From Synchiropus splendidus (lineage: Eukaryota; Chordata; Actinopteri; Syngnathiformes; Callionymidae), in contig NC_071340.1 of assembly GCF_027744825.2 (NCBI RefSeq), positions 193,501 through 257,500 of the forward strand: a DNA stretch of 64,000 bases, written 5' to 3'. This document shows, in pieces, positions 11,001 to 24,253 of this stretch (positions are counted from its first letter, which is position 1; each line of letters begins with the position of its first letter). Position numbers and translations under genes: made by a program. The notes under the pieces were generated by a model that worked only from the letters and a program-made list of their open reading frames with translations, searched no databases and was not told the origin of the DNA.

Positions 11001-11469
11001 TTTTATGTTTGGCGTTCCGAAACCCACCTTATCTCAGGCTGAAAAGCGTTTTTACGCATTGTGCCATAACTTTTCAGGGAAGCTTCAGAACATGAAATTT
11101 TAACCTCCCACTATAGCAGAAAGGGTCTTTCTAGTAGTTGCACATCAAATCTAAGCTGTCTGAAGTGTTTTTCCAAAGTTATCAACACTTTTATGTTTGG
11201 CGTTCCGAAACCCACCTTATCTCAGGCTGAAAAGCGTTTTTGTGCATTGTGCCATAACTTTTCAGGAAAGCTTCAGAACATGAAATTTTAACCTCCCACT
11301 ATAGCAGAAAGGGTCTTTCTAGTAGTTGCACATCAAATCTAAACTGTCTGAAGTGTTTTTCCAAAGTTATCAACACTTTTATGTTTGGCGTTCCGAAACC
11401 CACCTTATCTCAGGCTGAAAAGCGTTTTTACGCATTGTGCCATAACTTTTCAGGGAAGCTTCAGAACAT
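5078..11469. repeat. HOR-1 copy 1, 34 monomers, 6392 bp
   Basis: The unit begins with a monomer marked GAAAATTT and GTGTAC. Class order: B Ct Ct A Bv D C D A Ba E-like D A Bg Ct C B A Ba E C E A B A' C D Ct (C/D mix, T90, TTCCAAAAC) A D A (G62 C81 GT A174) A. Rare marks in order include CTGCCTG, CTTAGCTG, ACAACAAATC, TTTTCTCAGG, CACTGTAGC, AAATTTAAGC with AAGGTTC, TTTTAAGCTCCC, CTGGTAG, CAAGTC, TTCCAAAAC and GAGATT. All recur in the same order in the next two copies. This copy lacks two monomers relative to them and has a private CTGGAG near 9846. No coding capacity is supported. Confidence 0.93.
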
Positions 11470-14400
11470 GAAAATTTAACCTCCCACTATAGCAGAAAGG
11501 CTCTTTCTAGTAGGTGTACATCAAATCTAAGCTCTCTGAAGTGTTTTTCGAAAGTTATCAACACTTTTATGTTTGGCTTTCCGAAACCCACCTTATCTCA
11601 GGCTGAAAAGCGTTTTTGTGCATTGTGCCATAACTTTTCAGGAAAGCTTCAGAACATGAAATTTTAACCTCCCACTATAGCAGAAAGGGTCTTTCTAGTA
11701 GTTGCACATCAAATCTAAACTGTCTGAAGTGTTTTTCCAAAGTTATTAACACTTTTATGTTTGGCGTTCCGAAACCCACCTTATCTCAGGCTGAAAAGCG
11801 TTTTTGTGCATTGTGCCATAACTTTTCAGGGAAGCTTCAGAACATGAAATTTTAACCTCCCACTATAGCAGAAAGGGTCTTTCTAGTAGTTGCACATCAA
11901 ATCTAAACTGTCTGAAGTGTTTTTCCAAAGTTATTAACACTTTTATGTTTGGCGTTCCGAAACCCACCTTATCTCAGGCTGAAAAGCGTTTTTGTGCATT
12001 GTGCCATAACTTTTCAGGGAAGCTTCAGAACATGAAATTTTAACCTCCCACTATAGCAGAAAGGGTCTTTCTAGTAGTTGCACATCAAATCTAAACTGTC
12101 TGAAGTGTTTTTCCAAAGTTATCAACACTTTTATGTTTGGCGTTCCGAAACCCACCTTATCTCAGGCTGAAAAGCGTTTTTACGCATTGTGCCATAACTT
12201 TTCAGGGAAGCTTCAGAACATGAAATTTTAACCTCCCACTATAGCAGAAAGGGTCTTTCTAGTAGGTGCACATCAAATCTAAGCTGTCTGAAGTGTTTTT
12301 CGAAAGTTATCAACACTTTTATGTTTGGCGTTCCGAAACCCACCTTATCTCAGGCTGAAAAGCGTTTTTGTGCATTGTGCCATAACTTTTCAGGGAAGCT
12401 TCAGAACATGAAATTTTAACCTCCCACTATAGCAGAAAGGGTCTTTCTAGTAGTTGCACATCAAATCTAAGCTGTCTGAAGTGTTTTTCAAAAGTTATCA
12501 ACACTTTTATGTTTGGCGTTCCGAAACCCACCTTATCTCAGGCTGAAAAGCGTTTTTGTGCATTGTGCCATAACTTTTCAGGAAAGCTTCAGAACAAGAA
12601 ATTTTAACCTCCCACTATAGCAGAAAGGGTCTTTCTAGTAGTTGCACATCAAATCTAAACTGCCTGAAGTGTTTTTCCAAAGTTATCAACACTTTTATGT
12701 TTGGCGTTCCGAAACCCACCTTATCTCAGGCTGAAAAGCGTTTTTGTGCATTGTGCCATAACTTTTCAGGGAAGCTTCAGAACATGAAATTTTAACCTCC
12801 CACTATAGCAGAAAGGGTCTTTCTAGTAGTTGCACATCAAATCTTAGCTGTCTGAAGTGTTTTTCAAAAGTTATCAACACTTTTATGTTTGGCGTTCCGA
12901 AACCCACCTTATCTCAGGCTGAAAAGCGTTTTTGTGCATTGTGCCATAACTTTTCAGGAAAGCTTCAGAACATGAAATTTTAACCTCCCACTATAGCAGA
13001 AAGGGTCTTTCTAGTAGTTGCACATCAAATCTAAACTGTCTGAAGTGTTTTTCCAAAGTTATCAACACTTTTATGTTTGGCGTTCCGAAACCCACCTTAT
13101 CTCAGGCTGAAAAGCGTTTTTACGCATTGTGCCATAACTTTTCAGGGAAGCTTCAGAACATGAAATTTTAACCTCCCACTATAGCAGAAAGGGTCTTTCT
13201 AGTAGGTGCACAACAAATCTAAGCTCTCTGAAGTGTTTTTCGAAAGTTATCAACACTTTTATGTTTGGCGTTCCGAAACCCACCTTATCTCAGGCTGAAA
13301 AGCGTTTTTGTGCATTGTGCCATAACTTTTCAGGAAAGCTTCAGAACATGAAATTTTAACCTCCCACTATAGCAGAAAGTGTCTTTCTAGTAGTTGCACA
13401 TCAAATCTAAACTGTCTGAAGTGTTTTTCCAAAGTTATCAACACTTTTATGTTTGGCGTTCCGAAACCCACCTTTTCTCAGGCTGAAAAGCGTTTTTGTG
13501 CATTGTGCCATAACTTTTCAGGGAAGCTTCAGAACATGAAATTTTAACCTCCCACTGTAGCAGAAAGGGTCTTTCTAGTAGTTGCACATCAAATCTAAGC
13601 TGTCTGAAGTGTTTTTCAAAAGTTATCAACACTTTTATGTTTGGCGTTCCGAAACCCACCTTATCTCAGGCTGAAAAGCGTTTTTGTGCATTGTGCCATA
13701 ACTTTTCAGGAAAGCTTCAGAACATGAAATTTTAACCTCCCACTATAGCAGAAAGGGTCTTTCTAGTAGTTGCACATCAAATCTAAACTGTCTGAAGTGT
13801 TTTTCCAAAGTTATCAACACTTTTATGTTTGGCGTTCCGAAACCCACCTTATCTCAGGCTGAAAAGCGTTTTTACGCATTGTGCCATAACTTTTCAGGGA
13901 AGCTTCAGAACATGAAATTTTAACCTCCCACTATAGCAGAAAGGGTCTTTCTAGTAGGTGCACATCAAATCTAAGCTCTCTGAAGTGTTTTTCGAAAGTT
14001 ATCAACACTTTTATGTTTGGCGTTCCGAAACCCACCTTATCTCAGGCTGAAAAGCGTTTTTGTGCATTGTGCCATAACTTTTCAGGGAAGCTTCAGAACA
14101 TGAAATTTTAACCTCCCACTATAGCAGAAAGGGTCTTTCTAGTAGTTGCACATCAAATCTAAACTGTCTGAAGTGTTTTTCCAAAGTTATTAACACTTTT
14201 ATGTTTGGCGTTCCGAAACCCACCTTATCTCAGGCTGAAAAGCGTTTTTGTGCATTGTGCCATAACTTTTCAGGGAAGCTTCAGAACATGAAATTTTAAC
14301 CTCCCACTATAGCAGAAAGGGTCTTTCTAGTAGTTGCACATCAAATCTAAACTGTCTGAAGTGTTTTTCCAAAGTTATCAACACTTTTATGTTTGGCGTT

Positions 14401-17400
14401 CCGAAACCCACCTTATCTCAGGCTGAAAAGCGTTTTTGTGCATTGTGCCATAACTTTTCAGGGAAGCTTCAGAACATGAAATTTTAACCTCCCACTATAG
14501 CAGAAAGGGTCTTTCTAGTAGGTGCACATCAAATCTAAGCTCTCTGAAGTGTTTTTCGAAAGTTATCAACACTTTTATGTTTGGCGTTCCGAAACCCACC
14601 TTATCTCAGGCTGAAAAGCGTTTTTGTGCATTGTGCCATAACTTTTCAGGAAAGCTTCAGAACATGAAATTTTAACCTCCCACTATAGCAGAAAGGGTCT
14701 TTCTAGTAGTTGCACATCAAATCTAAACTGTCTGAAGTGTTTTTCCAAAGTTATCAACACTTTTATGTTTGGCGTTCCGAAACCCACCTTATCTCAGGCT
14801 GAAAAGCGTTTTTGTGCATTGTGCCATAACTTTTCAGGGAAGCTTCAGAACATGAAATTTTAACCTCCCACTATAGCAGAAAGGGTCTTTCTAGTAGGTG
14901 CACATCAAATTTAAGCTCTCTGAAGTGTTTTTCGAAAGTTATCAACACTTTTATGTTTGGCGTTCCGAAACCCACCTTATCTCAGGCTGAAAAGCGTTTT
15001 TGTGCATTGTGCCATAACTTTTCAGGAAAGGTTCAGAACATGAAATTTTAACCTCCCACTATAGCAGAAAGGGTCTTTCTAGTAGTTGCACATCAAATCT
15101 AAACTGTCTGAAGTGTTTTTCCAAAGTTATCAACACTTTTATGTTTGGCGTTCCGAAACCCACCTTATCTCAGGCTGAAAAGCGTTTTTACGCATTGTGC
15201 CATAACTTTTCAGGGAAGCTTCAGAACATGAAATTTTAACCTCCCACTATAGCAGAAAGGGTCTTTCTAGTAGGTGCACATCAAATCTAAGCTCTCTGAA
15301 GTGTTTTTCGAAAGTTATCAACACTTTTATGTTTGGCGTTCCGAAACCCACCTTATCTCAGGCTGAAAAGCGTTTTTGTGCATTGTGCCATAACTTTTCA
15401 GGAAAGCTTCAGAACATGAAATTTTAACCTCCCACTATAGCAGAAAGTGTCTTTCTAGTAGTTGCACATCAAATCTAAACTGTCTGAAGTGTTTTTCCAA
15501 AGTTATTAACACTTTTATGTTTGGCGTTCCGAAACCCACCTTATCTCAGGCTGAAAAGCGTTTTTGTGCATTGTGCCATAACTTTTCAGGGAAGCTTCAG
15601 AACATGAAATTTTAACCTCCCACTATAGCAGAAAGGGTCTTTCTAGTAGTTGCACATCAAATCTAAACTGTCTGAAGTGTTTTTCCAAAGTTATCAACAC
15701 TTTTATGTTTGGCGTTCCGAAACCCACCTTATCTCAGGCTGAAAAGCGTTTTTGTGCATTGTGCCATAACTTTTCAGGAAAGCTTCAGAACATGAAATTT
15801 TAACCTCCCACTATAGCAGAAAGTGTCTTTCTAGTAGTTGCACATCAAATCTAAACTGTCTGAAGTGTTTTTCCAAAGTTATTAACACTTTTATGTTTGG
15901 CGTTCCGAAACCCACCTTATCTCAGGCTGAAAAGCGTTTTTGTGCATTGTGCCATAACTTTTCAGGGAAGCTTCAGAACATGAAATTTTAACCTCCCACT
16001 ATAGCAGAAAGGGTCTTTCTAGTAGTTGCACATCAAATCTAAACTGTCTGAAGTGTTTTTCCAAAGTTATCAACACTTTTATGTTTGGCGTTCCGAAACC
16101 CACCTTATCTCAGGCTGAAAAGCGTTTTTACGCATTGTGCCATAACTTTTCAGGGAAGCTTCAGAACATGAAATTTTAAGCTCCCACTATAGCAGAAAGG
16201 GTCTTTCTAGTAGGTGCACATCAAATCTAAGCTCTCTGAAGTGTTTTTCGAAAGTTATCAACACTTTTATGTTTGGCGTTCCGAAACCCACCTTATCTCA
16301 GGCTGAAAAGCGTTTTTGTGCATTGTGCCATAACTTTTCAGGAAAGCTTCAGAACATGAAATTTTAACCTCCCACTATAGCAGAAAGGGTCTTTCTAGTA
16401 GTTGCACATCAAATCTAAGCTGTCTGAAGTGTTTTTCCAAAGTTATCAACACTTTTATGTTTGGCGTTCCGAAACCCACCTTATCTCAGGCTGAAAAGCG
16501 TTTTTACGCATTGTGCCATAACTTTTCAGGGAAGCTTCAGAACATGAAATTTTAACCTCCCACTATAGCAGAAAGGGTCTTTCTAGTAGTTGCACATCAA
16601 ATCTAAACTGTCTGAAGTGTTTTTCCAAAGTTATCAACACTTTTATGTTTGGCGTTCCGAAACCCACCTTATCTCAGGCTGAAAAGCGTTTTTGTGCATT
16701 GTGCCATAACTTTTCAGGGAAGCTTCAGAACATGAAATTTTAACCTCCCACTATAGCAGAAAGGGTCTTTCTGGTAGTTGCACATCAAATCTAAGCTGTC
16801 TGAAGTGTTTTTCAAAAGTTATCAACACTTTTATGTTTGGCGTTCCGAAACCCACCTTATCTCAGGCTGAAAAGCGTTTTTGTGCATTGTGCCATAACTT
16901 TTCAGGAAAGCTTCAGAACATGAAATTTTAACCTCCCACTATAGCAGAAAGGGTCTTTCTAGTAGTTGCACATCAAGTCTAAACTGTCTGAAGTGTTTTT
17001 CCAAAGTTATTAACACTTTTATGTTTGGCGTTCCGAAACCCACCTTATCTCAGGCTGAAAAGCGTTTTTGTGCATTGTGCCATAACTTTTCAGGGAAGCT
17101 TCAGAACATGAAATTTTAACCTCCCACTATAGCAGAAAGGGTCTTTCTAGTAGTTGCACATCAAATCTAAACTGTCTGAAGTGTTTTTCAAAAGTTATTA
17201 ACACTTTTATGTTTGGCGTTCCAAAACCCACCTTATCTCAGGCTGAAAAGCGTTTTTGTGCATTGTGCCATAACTTTTCAGGAAAGCTTCAGAACATGAA
17301 ATTTTAACCTCCCACTATAGCAGAAAGGGTCTTTCTAGTAGTTGCACATCAAATCTAAACTGTCTGAAGTGTTTTTCCAAAGTTATCAACACTTTTATGT

Positions 17401-18237
17401 TTGGCGTTCCGAAACCCACCTTATCTCAGGCTGAAAAGCGTTTTTACGCATTGTGCCATAACTTTTCAGGGAAGCTTCAGAACATGAGATTTTAACCTCC
17501 CACTATAGCAGAAAGGGTCTTTCTAGTAGTTGCACATCAAATCTAAGCTGTCTGAAGTGTTTTTCAAAAGTTATCAACACTTTTATGTTTGGCGTTCCGA
17601 AACCCACCTTATCTCAGGCTGAAAAGCGTTTTTGTGCATTGTGCCATAACTTTTCAGGAAAGCTTCAGAACATGAAATTTTAACCTCCCACTATAGCAGA
17701 AAGGGTCTTTCTAGTAGTTGCACATCAAATCTAAACTGTCTGAAGTGTTTTTCCAAAGTTATCAACACTTTTATGTTTGGCGTTCCGAAACCCACCTTAT
17801 CTCAGGCTGAAAAGCGTTTTTACGCATTGTGCCATAACTTTTCAGGGAAGCTTCAGAACATGAAATTTTAACCTCCCACTATAGCAGAAAGGGTCTTTCT
17901 AGTAGTTGCACATCAAATCTAAGCTGTCTGAAGTGTTTTTCCAAAGTTATCAACACTTTTATGTTTGGCGTTCCGAAACCCACCTTATCTCAGGCTGAAA
18001 AGCGTTTTTGTGCATTGTGCCATAACTTTTCAGGAAAGCTTCAGAACATGAAATTTTAACCTCCCACTATAGCAGAAAGGGTCTTTCTAGTAGTTGCACA
18101 TCAAATCTAAACTGTCTGAAGTGTTTTTCCAAAGTTATCAACACTTTTATGTTTGGCGTTCCGAAACCCACCTTATCTCAGGCTGAAAAGCGTTTTTACG
18201 CATTGTGCCATAACTTTTCAGGGAAGCTTCAGAACAT
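11470..18237. repeat. HOR-1 copy 2, 36 monomers, 6768 bp
   Basis: Same ordered set of rare marks as copy 1, shifted by 6392 bp up to the AAATTTAAGC region and by 6768 bp after it. The difference is two extra monomers, a B and a C at about 14478-14853, placed just before the AAATTTAAGC unit. Private or shared changes: C at 11501 (GGCTCTT) only here; GGCTTTCC in the first monomer shared with copy 3 but not copy 1. Otherwise the copies look almost base-for-base identical. Confidence 0.93.
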
Positions 18238-21200
18238 GAAAATTTAACCTCCCACTATAGCAGAAAGGGTCTTTCTAGTAGGTGTACATCAAATCTAAGC
18301 TCTCTGAAGTGTTTTTCGAAAGTTATCAACACTTTTATGTTTGGCTTTCCGAAACCCACCTTATCTCAGGCTGAAAAGCGTTTTTGTGCATTGTGCCATA
18401 ACTTTTCAGGAAAGCTTCAGAACATGAAATTTTAACCTCCCACTATAGCAGAAAGGGTCTTTCTAGTAGTTGCACATCAAATCTAAACTGTCTGAAGTGT
18501 TTTTCCAAAGTTATTAACACTTTTATGTTTGGCGTTCCGAAACCCACCTTATCTCAGGCTGAAAAGCGTTTTTGTGCATTGTGCCATAACTTTTCAGGGA
18601 AGCTTCAGAACATGAAATTTTAACCTCCCACTATAGCAGAAAGGGTCTTTCTAGTAGTTGCACATCAAATCTAAACTGTCTGAAGTGTTTTTCCAAAGTT
18701 ATTAACACTTTTATGTTTGGCGTTCCGAAACCCACCTTATCTCAGGCTGAAAAGCGTTTTTGTGCATTGTGCCATAACTTTTCAGGGAAGCTTCAGAACA
18801 TGAAATTTTAACCTCCCACTATAGCAGAAAGGGTCTTTCTAGTAGTTGCACATCAAATCTAAACTGTCTGAAGTGTTTTTCCAAAGTTATCAACACTTTT
18901 ATGTTTGGCGTTCCGAAACCCACCTTATCTCAGGCTGAAAAGCGTTTTTACGCATTGTGCCATAACTTTTCAGGGAAGCTTCAGAACATGAAATTTTAAC
19001 CTCCCACTATAGCAGAAAGGGTCTTTCTAGTAGGTGCACATCAAATCTAAGCTGTCTGAAGTGTTTTTCGAAAGTTATCAACACTTTTATGTTTGGCGTT
19101 CCGAAACCCACCTTATCTCAGGCTGAAAAGCGTTTTTGTGCATTGTGCCATAACTTTTCAGGGAAGCTTCAGAACATGAAATTTTAACCTCCCACTATAG
19201 CAGAAAGGGTCTTTCTAGTAGTTGCACATCAAATCTAAGCTGTCTGAAGTGTTTTTCAAAAGTTATCAACACTTTTATGTTTGGCGTTCCGAAACCCACC
19301 TTATCTCAGGCTGAAAAGCGTTTTTGTGCATTGTGCCATAACTTTTCAGGAAAGCTTCAGAACAAGAAATTTTAACCTCCCACTATAGCAGAAAGGGTCT
19401 TTCTAGTAGTTGCACATCAAATCTAAACTGCCTGAAGTGTTTTTCCAAAGTTATCAACACTTTTATGTTTGGCGTTCCGAAACCCACCTTATCTCAGGCT
19501 GAAAAGCGTTTTTGTGCATTGTGCCATAACTTTTCAGGGAAGCTTCAGAACATGAAATTTTAACCTCCCACTATAGCAGAAAGGGTCTTTCTAGTAGTTG
19601 CACATCAAATCTTAGCTGTCTGAAGTGTTTTTCAAAAGTTATCAACACTTTTATGTTTGGCGTTCCGAAACCCACCTTATCTCAGGCTGAAAAGCGTTTT
19701 TGTGCATTGTGCCATAACTTTTCAGGAAAGCTTCAGAACATGAAATTTTAACCTCCCACTATAGCAGAAAGGGTCTTTCTAGTAGTTGCACATCAAATCT
19801 AAACTGTCTGAAGTGTTTTTCCAAAGTTATCAACACTTTTATGTTTGGCGTTCCGAAACCCACCTTATCTCAGGCTGAAAAGCGTTTTTACGCATTGTGC
19901 CATAACTTTTCAGGGAAGCTTCAGAACATGAAATTTTAACCTCCCACTATAGCAGAAAGGGTCTTTCTAGTAGGTGCACAACAAATCTAAGCTCTCTGAA
20001 GTGTTTTTCGAAAGTTATCAACACTTTTATGTTTGGCGTTCCGAAACCCACCTTATCTCAGGCTGAAAAGCGTTTTTGTGCATTGTGCCATAACTTTTCA
20101 GGAAAGCTTCAGAACATGAAATTTTAACCTCCCACTATAGCAGAAAGTGTCTTTCTAGTAGTTGCACATCAAATCTAAACTGTCTGAAGTGTTTTTCCAA
20201 AGTTATCAACACTTTTATGTTTGGCGTTCCGAAACCCACCTTTTCTCAGGCTGAAAAGCGTTTTTGTGCATTGTGCCATAACTTTTCAGGGAAGCTTCAG
20301 AACATGAAATTTTAACCTCCCACTGTAGCAGAAAGGGTCTTTCTAGTAGTTGCACATCAAATCTAAGCTGTCTGAAGTGTTTTTCAAAAGTTATCAACAC
20401 TTTTATGTTTGGCGTTCCGAAACCCACCTTATCTCAGGCTGAAAAGCGTTTTTGTGCATTGTGCCATAACTTTTCAGGAAAGCTTCAGAACATGAAATTT
20501 TAACCTCCCACTATAGCAGAAAGGGTCTTTCTAGTAGTTGCACATCAAATCTAAACTGTCTGAAGTGTTTTTCCAAAGTTATCAACACTTTTATGTTTGG
20601 CGTTCCGAAACCCACCTTATCTCAGGCTGAAAAGCGTTTTTACGCATTGTGCCATAACTTTTCAGGGAAGCTTCAGAACATGAAATTTTAACCTCCCACT
20701 ATAGCAGAAAGGGTCTTTCTAGTAGGTGCACATCAAATCTAAGCTCTCTGAAGTGTTTTTCGAAAGTTATCAACACTTTTATGTTTGGCGTTCCGAAACC
20801 CACCTTATCTCAGGCTGAAAAGCGTTTTTGTGCATTGTGCCATAACTTTTCAGGGAAGCTTCAGAACATGAAATTTTAACCTCCCACTATAGCAGAAAGG
20901 GTCTTTCTAGTAGTTGCACATCAAATCTAAACTGTCTGAAGTGTTTTTCCAAAGTTATTAACACTTTTATGTTTGGCGTTCCGAAACCCACCTTATCTCA
21001 GGCTGAAAAGCGTTTTTGTGCATTGTGCCATAACTTTTCAGGGAAGCTTCAGAACATGAAATTTTAACCTCCCACTATAGCAGAAAGGGTCTTTCTAGTA
21101 GTTGCACATCAAATCTAAACTGTCTGAAGTGTTTTTCCAAAGTTATCAACACTTTTATGTTTGGCGTTCCGAAACCCACCTTATCTCAGGCTGAAAAGCG

Positions 21201-24200
21201 TTTTTGTGCATTGTGCCATAACTTTTCAGGGAAGCTTCAGAACATGAAATTTTAACCTCCCACTATAGCAGAAAGGGTCTTTCTAGTAGGTGCACATCAA
21301 ATCTAAGCTCTCTGAAGTGTTTTTCGAAAGTTATCAACACTTTTATGTTTGGCGTTCCGAAACCCACCTTATCTCAGGCTGAAAAGCGTTTTTGTGCATT
21401 GTGCCATAACTTTTCAGGAAAGCTTCAGAACATGAAATTTTAACCTCCCACTATAGCAGAAAGGGTCTTTCTAGTAGTTGCACATCAAATCTAAACTGTC
21501 TGAAGTGTTTTTCCAAAGTTATCAACACTTTTATGTTTGGCGTTCCGAAACCCACCTTATCTCAGGCTGAAAAGCGTTTTTGTGCATTGTGCCATAACTT
21601 TTCAGGGAAGCTTCAGAACATGAAATTTTAACCTCCCACTATAGCAGAAAGGGTCTTTCTAGTAGGTGCACATCAAATTTAAGCTCTCTGAAGTGTTTTT
21701 CGAAAGTTATCAACACTTTTATGTTTGGCGTTCCGAAACCCACCTTATCTCAGGCTGAAAAGCGTTTTTGTGCATTGTGCCATAACTTTTCAGGAAAGGT
21801 TCAGAACATGAAATTTTAACCTCCCACTATAGCAGAAAGGGTCTTTCTAGTAGTTGCACATCAAATCTAAACTGTCTGAAGTGTTTTTCCAAAGTTATCA
21901 ACACTTTTATGTTTGGCGTTCCGAAACCCACCTTATCTCAGGCTGAAAAGCGTTTTTACGCATTGTGCCATAACTTTTCAGGGAAGCTTCAGAACATGAA
22001 ATTTTAACCTCCCACTATAGCAGAAAGGGTCTTTCTAGTAGGTGCACATCAAATCTAAGCTCTCTGAAGTGTTTTTCGAAAGTTATCAACACTTTTATGT
22101 TTGGCGTTCCGAAACCCACCTTATCTCAGGCTGAAAAGCGTTTTTGTGCATTGTGCCATAACTTTTCAGGAAAGCTTCAGAACATGAAATTTTAACCTCC
22201 CACTATAGCAGAAAGTGTCTTTCTAGTAGTTGCACATCAAATCTAAACTGTCTGAAGTGTTTTTCCAAAGTTATTAACACTTTTATGTTTGGCGTTCCGA
22301 AACCCACCTTATCTCAGGCTGAAAAGCGTTTTTGTGCATTGTGCCATAACTTTTCAGGGAAGCTTCAGAACATGAAATTTTAACCTCCCACTATAGCAGA
22401 AAGGGTCTTTCTAGTAGTTGCACATCAAATCTAAACTGTCTGAAGTGTTTTTCCAAAGTTATCAACACTTTTATGTTTGGCGTTCCGAAACCCACCTTAT
22501 CTCAGGCTGAAAAGCGTTTTTGTGCATTGTGCCATAACTTTTCAGGAAAGCTTCAGAACATGAAATTTTAACCTCCCACTATAGCAGAAAGTGTCTTTCT
22601 AGTAGTTGCACATCAAATCTAAACTGTCTGAAGTGTTTTTCCAAAGTTATTAACACTTTTATGTTTGGCGTTCCGAAACCCACCTTATCTCAGGCTGAAA
22701 AGCGTTTTTGTGCATTGTGCCATAACTTTTCAGGGAAGCTTCAGAACATGAAATTTTAACCTCCCACTATAGCAGAAAGGGTCTTTCTAGTAGTTGCACA
22801 TCAAATCTAAACTGTCTGAAGTGTTTTTCCAAAGTTATCAACACTTTTATGTTTGGCGTTCCGAAACCCACCTTATCTCAGGCTGAAAAGCGTTTTTACG
22901 CATTGTGCCATAACTTTTCAGGGAACCTTCAGAACATGAAATTTTAAGCTCCCACTATAGCAGAAAGGGTCTTTCTAGTAGGTGCACATCAAATCTAAGC
23001 TCTCTGAAGTGTTTTTCGAAAGTTATCAACACTTTTATGTTTGGCGTTCCGAAACCCACCTTATCTCAGGCTGAAAAGCGTTTTTGTGCATTGTGCCATA
23101 ACTTTTCAGGAAAGCTTCAGAACATGAAATTTTAACCTCCCACTATAGCAGAAAGGGTCTTTCTAGTAGTTGCACATCAAATCTAAGCTGTCTGAAGTGT
23201 TTTTCCAAAGTTATCAACACTTTTATGTTTGGCGTTCCGAAACCCACCTTATCTCAGGCTGAAAAGCGTTTTTACGCATTGTGCCATAACTTTTCAGGGA
23301 AGCTTCAGAACATGAAATTTTAACCTCCCACTATAGCAGAAAGGGTCTTTCTAGTAGTTGCACATCAAATCTAAACTGTCTGAAGTGTTTTTCCAAAGTT
23401 ATCAACACTTTTATGTTTGGCGTTCCGAAACCCACCTTATCTCAGGCTGAAAAGCGTTTTTGTGCATTGTGCCATAACTTTTCAGGGAAGCTTCAGAACA
23501 TGAAATTTTAACCTCCCACTATAGCAGAAAGGGTCTTTCTGGTAGTTGCACATCAAATCTAAGCTGTCTGAAGTGTTTTTCAAAAGTTATCAACACTTTT
23601 ATGTTTGGCGTTCCGAAACCCACCTTATCTCAGGCTGAAAAGCGTTTTTGTGCATTGTGCCATAACTTTTCAGGAAAGCTTCAGAACATGAAATTTTAAC
23701 CTCCCACTATAGCAGAAAGGGTCTTTCTAGTAGTTGCACATCAAGTCTAAACTGTCTGAAGTGTTTTTCCAAAGTTATTAACACTTTTATGTTTGGCGTT
23801 CCGAAACCCACCTTATCTCAGGCTGAAAAGCGTTTTTGTGCATTGTGCCATAACTTTTCAGGGAAGCTTCAGAACATGAAATTTTAACCTCCCACTATAG
23901 CAGAAAGGGTCTTTCTAGTAGTTGCACATCAAATCTAAACTGTCTGAAGTGTTTTTCAAAAGTTATTAACACTTTTATGTTTGGCGTTCCAAAACCCACC
24001 TTATCTCAGGCTGAAAAGCGTTTTTGTGCATTGTGCCATAACTTTTCAGGAAAGCTTCAGAACATGAAATTTTAACCTCCCACTATAGCAGAAAGGGTCT
24101 TTCTAGTAGTTGCACATCAAATCTAAACTGTCTGAAGTGTTTTTCCAAAGTTATCAACACTTTTATGTTTGGCGTTCCGAAACCCACCTTATCTCAGGCT

Positions 24201-24253
24201 GAAAAGCGTTTTTACGCATTGTGCCATAACTTTTCAGGGAAGCTTCAGAACAT
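18238..24253. repeat. HOR-1 copy 3, truncated after 32 monomers
   Basis: Monomers 98-129 repeat copy 2 with a constant 6768-bp shift, including the extra B-C pair, so copies 2 and 3 are closer to each other than to copy 1. A visible private change is CCTTC for GCTTC near 22926, which destroys one HindIII site. Correspondence continues into the first bases of monomer 130 (GAGATT at 24254) and then stops, because that monomer continues as class B rather than class D. Confidence 0.92.

Noticed and set aside
5078..24253. Triplication of HOR-1 as a pure assembly error
   Set aside because: It cannot be fully excluded from sequence alone, but the copies differ by a 376-bp dimer and by several private bases (for example 11501, near 9846 and near 22926), which a collapsed or repeated contig would not normally create.
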